Below, piece by piece: positions 33,749 to 45,100 of a stretch of 64,000 nucleotides of DNA (positions are counted from its first letter, which is position 1; each line of letters opens with the position of its first letter). The notes under the pieces are model-generated. The model was not told the DNA's origin. It ran no database searches and was given only the letters and a program-made list of their open reading frames with translations. This DNA comes from Pseudovibrio sp000156235 (lineage in GTDB: Bacteria > Pseudomonadota > Alphaproteobacteria > Rhizobiales > Stappiaceae), in assembly GCF_000156235.1 (NCBI RefSeq), contig NZ_DS996811.1:62001-126000 (forward strand), in the 5' to 3' direction. The position numbers were made by a program, and so were the translations under genes.

Positions 33749-34650
33749 CATTGACAGACACCGCCAACACAATCGACACAGGCCAATACCAAAGCGAGGG
33801 ATTTTTATTCCCAATCAAGGTTTTGGGATCAGACGACGCCATCCGCATGCGTGCAGAGCTGGAGGCCATTGAGAAGCTTCAAGGCCATCCGCTCGACAAG
33901 GCCCAGTGCAACAAATCCTACCTCTTGTATGACTGGGCGGACGAGTTGGTGCACCATCCGGTTATTCTGGATGCGGTTGAACAGCTGATCGGCCCGGACA
34001 TTCTGTGCCTGATGACCAACCTGTTCACTAAGGAAGCGGGCAGCAAATCCTACGTCTCCATGCATCAGGATGCAGCGTATTGGGGGGTGGACGCGGACGA
34101 TGTGGTCACCGCCTGGGTTGCGCTCAGCCCTGCGACGGCTCAGTCTGGCGTGATGAAGGTGGAACCGGGCAGCCATAAATCCATCCGCACGCAAATCAAC
34201 ACCTACGCCAAAGACAACCTGCTCACCCGCGGACAGGAAATTCCGGTTGAAGAGCTGGAACCGGAACGTCAGATCTATATGGAGCTGAAGCCCGGAGAGA
34301 TGTCTTTGCATCACTTCCAGCTGGTGCATGGCTCTGACGCCAACACAACGGATGACCGGCGTATCGGCTTTGCCATTCGCTATGTGGCAGCCAAAAGCAA
34401 TGTGCGGGCCGACAACCAGTCCGCTTTGCTGGTGCGCGGCCAAAACCACACCAACATCACCATGGAACAGCGCGGCAAAGGCCAGAGCCCGACACAGCGC
34501 TACCGCGAGCACGCTCGCGCCATGCGTAGATTGGTCAGGTCTATGCTTCTTCCGGAAAAAGAGGCAGGATTGGGAGAACGCGCGCGATTGTTCATCACGC
34601 GTCAGGCCGCAGTGCTGCTAACGTACTATCGGCAGATTAAGGGGGGATAA
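33745..34650 (+). CDS. Phytanoyl-CoA dioxygenase-family (PhyH) enzyme
   Basis: A 301-residue Fe(II)/2-oxoglutarate-dependent dioxygenase. The iron triad is visible as His107 and Asp109 in SMHQDAAYWG and His195 in LVHGSDAN; an arginine for 2-oxoglutarate lies shortly after, in DDRRIGFAIRY. PhyH family members hydroxylate acyl or other lipophilic substrates, usually at carbon 2. The start at 33745 overlaps the upstream stop (ATGA); a longer frame from 33577 only reads through the preceding gene. It is followed within 4 bases by an Mpo1-like gene, which would fit 2-hydroxylation followed by further oxidation. Confidence 0.9.
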   Translation: MTLTDTANTIDTGQYQSEGFLFPIKVLGSDDAIRMRAELEAIEKLQGHPLDKAQCNKSYLLYDWADELVHHPVILDAVEQLIGPDILCLMTNLFTKEAGSKSYVSMHQDAAYWGVDADDVVTAWVALSPATAQSGVMKVEPGSHKSIRTQINTYAKDNLLTRGQEIPVEELEPERQIYMELKPGEMSLHHFQLVHGSDANTTDDRRIGFAIRYVAAKSNVRADNQSALLVRGQNHTNITMEQRGKGQSPTQRYREHARAMRRLVRSMLLPEKEAGLGERARLFITRQAAVLLTYYRQIKGG

Positions 34651-34654
34651 TGCA

Positions 34655-34987
34655 ATGAGTGAAGCCAACAACAGCCATAACCAGCAGTTTGGCAGTTTCA
34701 AAGAGTTCTATCCGTTTTATCTGGCAGAGCACCAGAACGTGGTCAGCCGCCGTTTGCACTTCACCGGAACGGCTCTTGTGCTTGGGCTGGTCGCCTACAT
34801 CATCACCTTCAGCCTCTGGACGTGGCTGCTCGCCGTGCCCGTGGTTGGCTATGGCTTTGCATGGATTGGGCATTTCTTTTTTGAAAAGAACAAACCAGCC
34901 ACATTCAAGTTCCCGTTCTACAGCCTTCTCGGCGATTTCGTGATGTTCTTCGACATCCTGCGCGGCAAGGTTTCCATCCTCCGGTGA
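34655..34987 (+). CDS. Mpo1-like (DUF962) membrane protein, putative 2-hydroxy fatty acid dioxygenase
   Basis: A 110-residue membrane protein of the DUF962/Mpo1 family. Signature residues are His26 in YPFYLAEHQNVVSRRLHFTG, His35 in the same stretch and His73 in GYGFAWIGHFFFEKNKPATF, with two hydrophobic segments between and after. Yeast Mpo1 is an Fe(II)-dependent dioxygenase that shortens 2-hydroxy fatty acids by one carbon. Here the gene follows a PhyH-type hydroxylase, which suggests that the two carry out successive steps of alpha-oxidation. Biochemistry of bacterial members is little known. Confidence 0.88.
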   Translation: MSEANNSHNQQFGSFKEFYPFYLAEHQNVVSRRLHFTGTALVLGLVAYIITFSLWTWLLAVPVVGYGFAWIGHFFFEKNKPATFKFPFYSLLGDFVMFFDILRGKVSILR

Positions 34988-34994
34988 AGTCACT

Positions 34995-35023
34995 GCACCT
35001 TCTTTGGGGCGGAGGGAAGGTGC
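34995..35023 (+). terminator. Hairpin after the Mpo1-like gene
   Basis: Perfect arms GCACCTTC (34995-35002) and GAAGGTGC (35016-35023), with a 13-base loop, seven bases after the stop. No U-run follows, so it may stabilise the mRNA end or act in factor-dependent termination. Confidence 0.45.
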
Positions 35024-35153
35024 GTAAAGATGACGGCAGTAACTTTCGGATCATGGCGAAACCCTGAGGGTAAAGCCAGCAGATCTTGGTGATTGTGTTG
35101 GTCATGTCAGCAACTCAAAATGCTCATGTGACCAATACAAACTTGAGTCTGCG

Positions 35154-35528
35154 ATGAAAAACCTATGCCTTGCTGCTTCACTTCTGCTTGCCTCATACAG
35201 CGTCGCAACTGCGGGAATGACCTCTGACCTCAACGCAGCAATCGCCAACATGTGCGAGAAGCTGAAGGCTTGCGCTTTTGAGCAGATGGGCATTGATGCA
35301 TCCTCAAAACAGCATCCCACAGCAACGGCCATTAACAACAGCGTCAATCAGGCGTGCGCCGTGATCAAAGCCGACTTTGCCAGTGAGGCCACCTCCAACG
35401 CGCAGAAGAGACAGGCGATTGCCTGCGTTTCATCGGTGACGAGGAAGACCTGCGGCGAACTCAGCCAACCCAACGCCCAAAGCCCCAAAGCCTGCAAAGG
35501 CTTCCAAAGCTTCAACCGCGCCAACTAG
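35154..35528 (+). CDS. Small secreted cysteine-containing protein of unknown function
   Basis: A 124-residue protein with a Sec signal peptide (MKNLCLAASLLLASYSVATA before GMTSDL). The mature part, about 104 residues, has six cysteines (MCEKLKACAF, QACAVIK, IACVSSVTRKTCG, KACKGF) that could form three disulfides in the periplasm. I do not recognise a family. It stands alone between the lipid-hydroxylase unit and a GNAT gene. Confidence 0.72.
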   Translation: MKNLCLAASLLLASYSVATAGMTSDLNAAIANMCEKLKACAFEQMGIDASSKQHPTATAINNSVNQACAVIKADFASEATSNAQKRQAIACVSSVTRKTCGELSQPNAQSPKACKGFQSFNRAN

Positions 35529-35558
35529 ACGAGCGCCAATAGACCTTTCCTGATTGCC

Positions 35559-36065
35559 ATGGTCTTCTCTCAAGCCACTTCACCCACTTTGACCATCAAG
35601 CCAGCAACTGCTGAAGACGTAAAGCCCCTTTCTGCAGTTGGGCTGGCAGCCTGGCGCAAAGGCATCAAACCGCTTGTGCCCGCTCACATCGCGAAGGAGT
35701 TTGAGGTCAGCAATCCCTTCCTGCCTTTCCTGAAAGCATGCCATGCACATGTGCTGGTCGCGCAGATCGGCAATCAACTCGCAGGCTTTGGCGCCAGAGA
35801 ACACGCTGACAACCGCATCACGGACCTCTGGATCGCTCCCACCTTCGAAGGCCAGGGCCTCGGCACCGTCCTCCTGCGTTCACTAGAAGCCCAAATCACC
35901 AACTCCCACGCACTCATCACCGTCACCGCCCAAAACACAAGAGCCCTCACCCTCTACCAGCACCTCGGCTACTACGAATACCACCGCGAACTCCGCTATA
36001 ACGCGATACTCAAGACGAATTTCGAGAAGGTTGATATGCGGAAGGTGTTGAGAGGTGGCAGTTAA
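35559..36065 (+). CDS. GNAT-family N-acetyltransferase
   Basis: A 168-residue acetyltransferase. The acetyl-CoA loop is clear in DLWIAPTFEGQGLGTVLLRS near residues 90-110, followed by the C-terminal NTRALTLYQHLGYYEYHREL, as in RimI-like enzymes. It starts 30 bases after the secreted protein gene on the same strand and may be co-transcribed. The substrate is unknown. Confidence 0.85.
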   Translation: MVFSQATSPTLTIKPATAEDVKPLSAVGLAAWRKGIKPLVPAHIAKEFEVSNPFLPFLKACHAHVLVAQIGNQLAGFGAREHADNRITDLWIAPTFEGQGLGTVLLRSLEAQITNSHALITVTAQNTRALTLYQHLGYYEYHRELRYNAILKTNFEKVDMRKVLRGGS

Positions 36066-36176
36066 AGCCTTCATTAACCGCGTTCTTTCTTGATACGCAG
36101 CCTCCTTCACGCAGGTCTTCGCTACCCGTCTCCCTCACAGACTTGAATGCAACTCAAGATGTGAGGAACAGGCGCC

Positions 36177-39100
36177 GTGAGCATAACAATAAACGGAAAA
36201 GACCTAGACGCTGCCACACTGGAACTGGCCCTATTAACCGGCCTACTCACCCCATCTGAAGACGGCTCTTCAGAGTACACGCTGGTGGAGGATTGGTTTT
36301 CTGATCCGATCTCATATCTGGCAGATGGCCTGAAAAGTCCTGACAGCAACCTTCCGGCACTCATCAAAGAACTGATCGGTTCACGCAGCGGCGCAACACT
36401 CAACATTCCCGCAGCCTCCACCGATAGCCTCGGCACCTGGTACCCTTTGCTTCAGGAAACCGACACAGAAGCGACAGCCAATGGCTCCGGTCCTTATCTG
36501 ATCTCCAGACCTGCTCCGGATGGGGGGCTCACCTACGGTTTGGGCTTCCAGACTGTTCAAACCCTCTCCGGTGATCTTCAGGCTAGGATTTGGGGCATTC
36601 TCCCGATTGTTATCGTCAACAACACCCCCCAAGTCGCTCTGACCAACGCTGGTGAGAGCATCCTGCTGGGTGTTGAGATCGCCAGTTCGTCAGGACCCGT
36701 CGTTGAGGTTGCAGGCTTCTCCCTGGACGGACTGCGCATGAGCGTGACGATGGCGCCTGCTAAAACAACTGGCTCTCCCGTCAGCATCAGCCTAGAAATC
36801 CTGCAGCTGAAGATCCCTGGAGAAGCAAAAGCTAGCGATGTAGATCTCTCCGATTTTCAGGCTGTTTCCAACGATGAGATCATGGGCGCTGTGCGTGGAT
36901 TGCTCATAGCAGCACTCGCACAGATCATGCCCGCAGATTCACCTGAGATCTCCCTGCTCTTCCCTGCCATCGGTTTTGGTGGTCAGGTTGCAGATATTGG
37001 TGAAGTCCCAGCCATCGACTGGCTGTCTCTTCTTGAGAACAGCGAGGATCTGACCAAGCCCTTTGTTGACTGGCTGCAGCAAATTGCCAGTGATACCACG
37101 GCCCTCAATGCCTGGGGCACTGCATTAACCGGCTTGATTACCGGCACGGTTGCCCAAGCTTCCGGCGATGGAACGCAAACAGCTCCCTATCAGTTTGCTC
37201 TGAAAACCATCGGTAGTGTTGGGACGCTTTATCTGACACTTCAGGCAAGCACGAACAGCGATGGTTCTACGCATCTCCTGCCCGGTCTTGCGTTTGATGC
37301 TGATGCGGTGACACTCGGAACATCAGAGGCCCAACTGGTTCCCTCTGCCTCCCTCACCTTTGTTGATCTCGGTTTCAACAGTGGCGCGCTTTCGGTTGCT
37401 CCTGCCCCGTTTGTTGCACAGCTCACGCTTGAGAACAAAACCGAAGGCACAGACCTTGTCAGCACCACATATGATGGCAAGGCCTTTTCTGTTGGGTCAG
37501 TCGAGCTCGGGATCGAACTCACGCCTTCGGGCGACAGCGTAAATCTGTTGCCGAAGTTTGAACTCGTTTCCGTGGAAATTGCAGGCTCTTCACACGCATC
37601 TCTCAACCTATTGCAACCGGAAAAGGTTGCAAGTGTCGTTGCAAGTGATCTGGCCTCTGCGGTGAGCGAGAAACTGCAGGATCTGCTCGGCAACACAACA
37701 GGCACTCCGGGCTTTGCTCTTTCTGTCCTGATCGGACTTGCAGCCCCTACGACCAGCGACTGGACGCAGGATCTCGCCCCTCCTCTCAGTCCGGATGAGT
37801 TTGCTAAGAACATCACCGACCCATTGGGTGCGCTTCAGAAGTGGTATTACGCAGTCCTGAGCGCCGACCAGCCGATTTCTGGGGCAACACCTGCACAGTG
37901 GATCGCGCAGATGATTGCAACGCTGATGACCAACGGCTCGCAATCTGTCTCAACCTCCTCAGCTGCAGGAACTGCACAGGATCCATGGCTCTTCCCGCTG
38001 ATGGGGTCGCAGGTCAAAGCCTATCTTCGTGCTTACATGGACAACACCAATCTGGTTGTTGGACTTCAGGTTGGCGCAGATTTCAACCTGGGAGCATACA
38101 CACCGCTGGATATCTCCCTCGGTGCAGACCTCCTGACACTTGAGACCTCCAGCGCAGATCAAGTGCTGTCCGGTGCAAGCGCCTTTAGTGCGCTGGACTT
38201 CAAAGTCTCACTGCCAGATGGCGTCACCACCTCTGCCGTCTCTGGAATTACCCTCGACATCACGGGTGCAGATGCGCAGGTCGGCTGGTCCGCAACAAAT
38301 GGATTTGGCTGGCAGATCAATGTGGCGCAATCCCAGTTGAAAGACGGTGACACCGTCATCGCCACTGGCAGTAACCTGACGTTTAAGCAAGGTGAATCTT
38401 GGGAGGATAAGCTATCTGGTGCTGGTGCGACCACCTTTGCACCTTTGCTGGCCGGGATCACAGGTCTTGCACTGCTGCGAACCGGAACACGAGCAGGCTT
38501 GCTGCTCGATGGCTGGCTCGGCCTGCTTGGCAATGCAACCGCACAAAACATGCCCGCCGGGATCACGTGGCCTGCAGATATGCCGCGCGTTGGCGCTGAT
38601 ATCCTTACCAACCCGCTGGACGCCGTAAATCGCCAGATTAACGACCTGCTGTCCAACGAAACGCAGGCTCAGGCCGCCCTCTCCCTGCTTGGCTGGGCTT
38701 TGGGAGATGATACGACCGCACCTCAAATCTCCGCTGCTAGCAATGGTGATCCCTATCTGGTGCCATTACCGACCTCGACCGGGATTAACCTCGCGGTCTG
38801 GGACAAAGAGGAGGCCGGAGATGGTGTCATCATCGGTCTACAGCGCTCCTTTTCACCAGATACGCTTGGAGATGTTGTTGTCTCCGTTGAGGCCTCAGCA
38901 GAGCTTTACTCCAGCTCAACCTCAACTGATACTCATACCCCGTCTGTCACGCTCCTTGCTGATCTGACTGGCGCCAATGGAGATCTCATTCAGGGTCTTC
39001 TGAGCTCCGCGCAAATCGGTCTCACTCTGGTGCTCACATCAGCCGGACCGGCCATGGCCCCTATTCTGTCAGTTACACCGGCTGACGGAAGTGACCCGAT

Positions 39101-42100
39101 CAGAATTGACTTTGACAATCCGGCAACGGGCCTTTCTGCAGCGCACAGCGAAGTGTTGCTGTCTATGCTGAACAAAGGCGTTGCGGCACTTGTTGAAGCC
39201 TACAGCGACAATGAAACCCTCTCCAAACTGGGATCGCTGCTGGAAACAGCGGGTCTTGCAGTTTTGGTAGATGGCAAGTTCGCTCTGAACGCTCAGGCAT
39301 GGCTGCAGCTCACTGCAGCTCCAACAGAGTTCTTCAAGGAAGCAGGAGATTATCTGCTTGCACAGGTTGAACAACGAGATGACCTGATCAATCTCATCAA
39401 GTCCGTTTCCGGATTGGACTGGCCGACCATTCCTGAGGAACTGCTCGCCGTTATGGCTGCACTGGATCTGATCACCTCCAAGGAGGATGGCTACCTTCCG
39501 GTTCCAAACTCCATTTTGGCTTTGATCTCTGATCCGGCAGGTTTCCTGCCAACCCAACTCTCTGCACTGATGGAGAGCGAGGAAAAGCGGGCTGCCCTTG
39601 CAGCGGCCTTTGGTCAGTCCAAAGCCACGGCAAGTTTTGGCCCTGTGAACCTGACTGTCCTGAATGCAAACGACTTTAAGCTGGAACTTTCCAACCCGAT
39701 CTCATTTGGTTCGTCACTCCAGCTGGATGCCTCCGTTGACTTCAATCTGACCAGTGAGAGCTTAACAGCCGCGCTGGACCTGACCGCACCGCAGATTGGA
39801 AGTGGCCTTACCCTTGCGCTTACCGGCACCAACTTTAAGAGCGCAGATCTTTCGGCAGCCATCACTCTTGGCTCATCTGACGGATCATTGCACCCAGTCG
39901 AAGTCGCGCTCTACCCGTTTGATGCAGACACCCTGTTGCAGGACCTGGAAAAAACCGTACCGGCAATGTTGCTGGGCCGTGTGGTAGCCGACGCTTTAAG
40001 TACCGTTCTGGGCGATCATCCGGTTGCGATGGGCGTTGCCAATGCTCTTAGCCTTACTCGAACTGGAGAGGGTGGCAGCACTGAAATCACCCTGCCTCTG
40101 CAGTTCATTGATAATCCCGGTGACTGGTTGCTGGAAAAGACAGAAATGGGCCTCGATGGCGCCTTCAGTATTGAAGGACTGAGCCGCTTGTTCTCACAGC
40201 TGCCAGCTGAGGGCACGCCCGGTTCCGGCATTTATCTGAGATCTGCTGATAACAGCATTACGGTTGCTGGCCTGCCCTATAACCTTGAGCTGGTGTTTAC
40301 CGCTGATGTGGACACCAATCAATTTTCCGTAGCTCCACGCCTGACTGAGAAACTGCAATTATCTGACGATTTTGCAATCTCTGAGCTTTCATTTGGTCTG
40401 GCACTCACCCCTGATCTGGTGCCGGTTCCAACAGCTCAGGTGGCACTGTCCGGTTCCATCTCAAGCACAACACCTAAGTTCGAGCTGACCGCAGGGTACG
40501 ACAATACCTTCAACCTGTCAGTGGGTCAGATGGATGGCCCAACCCTGAGCTTGATCCCCTTCACCGGCTGGATGGAGTTTGCTGAAGAGGTCGCAGCACA
40601 AGCCGCGCAAAGCCTCATTACAGAAGCAACGACCCAGCTGTTGGATAAGCTGAAGTCAAGCGGCGCTTCTGATTTCATCACCAAACTGGAAAATGCCGCA
40701 GAAGCTCTTCAGATTTCTGAGTTGGTCGATGAACTGATCAACTCGGCAACCGAGGCTGATGAGGGCCAGTCACTGGAAGACATCGCAGTTGATTGGATCA
40801 AACAGCGGGTGTCCTCCATCAACGCGTCCGCAACGGCCCAGGCCATCGCCACCTTCCTCTCCAGCGAGTTGGATGGGGTTTCTTCCAAAGACGGTCTGGT
40901 CATCTACAAACTGGGTGATGGAGACAAATCCCAAATCTCCTTTGGCAGCGATGGAGATCTGGTTGGCCTTTGGGCAGAAGCAAGCTTTGATGCAGGCTCT
41001 GGCATTCAGGTCACTCTGTCAAAAACCGGCATCGGCTACCCAATCGCTACTGGCGGTGACATTGAGTTCGATATGGGGCTGAGTGTTGAAGCTGACCTGT
41101 TTGGCAACACAGGCCCGCGTATTGAGCTGGACTGGTCCAACAGCAAAAGCTTCTCTCTCATCTTCAATCCAATTGGTGCAGGTGATGCCTACGCGGTCTA
41201 CGACGCCAAACTGCTACCGGTGCCTTTCCCCGGAACGGATGGGACAGCAGGTGGCGGTCTGGATGCGTGGCTGGAAGATCTCGCGCTCCATGTTCTGCCA
41301 CGCTACGCAGCGCTTGGCCTGCTCAATGCAAGCGTTACAAAGACTTGGCTCAACCAGCCACTTCTGGATGGCAAAATCCCTGCGCCTGGCATTGTCTTGA
41401 AAGACATCGGTTTGATTACAGAAACGGATGGTCTTTATATGCCAGCCTCTCCGGAGGAGTTAGCAGGCAAAACCGTCAACAACATCATCAGCTCCTTGAT
41501 CAACACGATCCTTGGCACCCTGACGGCAGGCAGCCCTCTTACTCTGGTTTCCTTGCCAGACAACGGCAAATTGCAGGTCAGCTCCGCCTCCAATGACGGT
41601 TCTGAATCCACACCCGAGTACACCCTCTCACTCGTGATACCCAGTATCTCAATCAAAGACAGCGGTGTTGCGCTGCAGCTGGGCAACTCAGAGGCCGGTG
41701 ACTGGATCAAACAGGCTGGTAAGTCCAACACTGGCGATTATCCAGCGGGTCTTGCCCTGACACTTAGCGTTCCTGATAGTGGTCCAGACTTTGGCTCTAT
41801 TCAGTTCTCAGCTGCCTATATTGGTGTGTCTTTGAATGGCAAGAACGGCAAGCCGCTCATTGATCTGTCACGCTTTTCCCTCGGCGGTGTCACAGCACAG
41901 GGCCTCCTGTCCTTACAGTTTGGGCAGTCCGATCCAGTGCATAGCTATGGAGCTGGTGGAGATCTGGTCGACATTGCCTTCGCGCTCAGCCCAGGTTCAG
42001 TTACTGGCTCCGGCTCAAACCCGGTGGCCCACAACCTGCTCGGTTCATCATCATCCAGCGCGCAAGGTGCAAAGCCTGCAGTGAACCCGGCGTTTGATGC

Positions 42101-45100
42101 AACCTTAGGATGGATCTCTGACGGCACCTTTGGTGCTGCGTTGGAACAGGATGGCAAGCCCGTTTCGGAGATCTATCTGCCCGTTCAGCGCAGTTTCGGT
42201 CCATTGCAAGTGGATGGTATCGGAGCAGAATGGGAAGCAGATACCCATAGCCTCGGCATGCTGTTTGATGGCGGCATTGAGACCACAGCCATTACACTGG
42301 AAGTGATTGGGCTGGATGTAACTATTCCGATCACGAACCCAACCAACTTCGATGGGTATGGTCTGGATCTTTCCGGTCTTGCGCTGGCCTTCAAAGGTGG
42401 CACGGTTTCCCTTTCCGGTGATCTGCTGAAGCAAACCAGTGGCAACATCATCAGCTATGACGGCGAGATCAACGCGTCCACCAGTCTTCTGGGTCTTACG
42501 GCAGTTGGCTCTTATGCCCTCATGCCAGCAAATCCAACAGATGGAGAGACACAAGCCACGTCTCTGTTTGTGTTTGGTGATGTGCGCACCGGCGGCGCGC
42601 TTGGTGGCCCGCCAGCCTTCTCCATTCAAGGCTTTGCCGGTGGCTTCTCAGTCAACCGTGGCCTGACATTGCCGGATGTGAGTGCAGTTGACAGCTTCCC
42701 TCTCATACAGGCGGTCTCTGACCCCACATTCATCGCAGAGGGAAGTTCTCCCGGTCAGGTACTGGCCAAGTTTGATGAGGTCATTCCTCCTCAGATTGGC
42801 AACTACTGGGGCGCAGCTGGCATGAATGTCTCCAGCTTTGAGCTGGTGGATACCTTCGCCATGCTCATTGCTAACTTTGGCGCCAGCTTCTCATTTGATG
42901 CGATTGGTCTGGCAAAGGCAACCATGCCGCCAAACGCCTCCTTCGATAAGGCTCTGGCCTATATCGAGCTGGGCGTCACCATGAGCTTTGATCCTTCTGA
43001 CGGTGAGTTTGCACTCACAGGTCAGCTCTCTCCAAGCTCGTTCCTGCTCTCTCATGACTGTCATTTGACAGGCGGTTTTGCGGTCAGAGCGTGGTTTGGC
43101 GACAATGAGAATGCCGGTGATTTTGTCATCACTCTGGGCGGATACTCACCTGCCTTCACACCGCCGGATTACTATCCAGCTGTACCACGGGTTGGCTTTG
43201 ACTGGCGCATCAATGATGACACCTCCATCACCGGAGGCACGTACTTTGCCCTCACTCCAAGTGCCATCATGGCCGGTGCTGATCTGAGTGCTCAGTTCCA
43301 TTCCGGTGAGCTCCACGCCTGGTTTGATGCAGGCGCGGACTTCCTGATCAGCTGGGCGCCGTTCTACTACAACATTGATGTGCACGTGGATGTTGGTGTC
43401 TCCTACACCATCGACTACTGGATCGGCTCCTCAACCTTCTCAGCCTCTCTGGGAGCGGGGTTGAACCTTTATGGCCCACAAACCGGTGGTTCGGTCTATG
43501 TGGACTGGGTGATCATCTCCTTCTCCATTCCATTTGGAGATGGCGGTTCGAACAGTCAGGCAGCCTTGTCGTGGGATGCATTTGCGCAAAAATTCCTGCC
43601 CAAGAATGCTCAGAAAAATGACGAGATCGTTCCACTGAGTGCCGCTGTTCAGGCCGGTCAGGTGTCAGGTGCTGCGGCCAACACGGTGCAGGCCAAGACT
43701 GCTGAGTTCAAGGTCACCTCGGCCATTCCGGCAACCTCCGCCACGTTCGCGAACACCTCCAAGACCTTCGCTGGTACTGCTTCTATCGGAGTGAAGCCCG
43801 TGGGTTGGAAGGACAGCGTGGATACGGAGCTGACTGTCTCCATCACATCGGCAGAGGGAACAGAAGAAGCAACAGGTTTCACTGTGGAGACGATCACCAA
43901 TGGTGTGCCGTCTGCCCTCTGGTCTGATGGCGACTCTGATGCAGTCATCAAAGACGCCATTGTTGGACTGACCATCGGTACCACTGAGACTCAACCAACC
44001 GGCGGCATCGGCCCGATCACCATGAGTTCGGCTTACAAACCTACCTGCGCACAAAGCTCAGATGCGCCGCTGCCATTTGCGGATATTCCGCAGGTCAACG
44101 GCGATCAGCCGGAAGCACAGGACAATGCGTTTGATGTCATCCAGTCGACCATCGCATCGACCAGTGTTGAGCAAACCAGATCCGCAATCAGCGCTGCACT
44201 GAATAGTGTGAACCTGACGGCCATCGACAATCCAGATCTGAGCATCATGAAGGAGTATGCCGATCAGATCATGATTGCGCCTCCACAGCTAGCCACCATC
44301 GGCACTTACGTGGACACACCGCCGGTGGCCTCCAGCACGCCTCCGGCAATTGCCCAGCCTTCCCCCGATACCTCTGGCACATCGGAGGTCATGGAGATGG
44401 CTGAAGAAAGCAGTGTGGATCTGATCGCCTATGGCAGCCTGCGGGAACTGCGCGGAGTTACGGAGGCTCATGAAGGCCTGCCGTCCAGAAAACGCACCCG
44501 CTGGACATGGCGCAGTCTGTCACCGTTCCACTACAGGAAGCCTGAGGTCTCCGCAGAGCCAGGTCGTGCCTATCTCTTCCAGGCTTCAAAGAGCACAACA
44601 CCACTGCGCCTCGATCTCAGCAAGTTCAATGGCGTGTCGCTCAGAGTTGTCGCACTGGATCGGGCTGGCCGTGTTCTGCTTGAAACGGACACCTGCGATC
44701 AGACTGTGACCCTGCCTACCAAAACGTACCGCGTGGCGGTGTTCTGTGAAGCTGGGCGGGACAACGTTCCCTTCCACCTTGATGGCTGGATGATCGATCA
44801 GAAGCTGATGCTGGCCGGAGATGGTCGCTTGATCGGCGAAGGTTGCACGGTCTTCACCCGCGGAGCCTTTGAGCAAACCACTCGGTTCAAGCCCGGTACC
44901 GTTCTTATGAAAAATGTCATCGACGCAGACGTGCTGGAACACGTGAATGGCACAAGCATCGAAGGCACCCTTGAGACGTGCTTCCCGAGCGGCGCACGGT
45001 CCATCGCGATCACGGTTGGAGCTGGTGAGGTGTCTGAGCAAGACATCCTAATCAAACACGGCACTCAGGTTGGCGGCTGGAAACCGGCCACACCTTCACA

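Noticed and set aside
35098..35135. TTGGTCA / TGACCAA inverted repeat upstream of the small secreted protein
   Set aside because: Arms of seven bases separated by 24 bases are not convincing as a single operator or a terminator.
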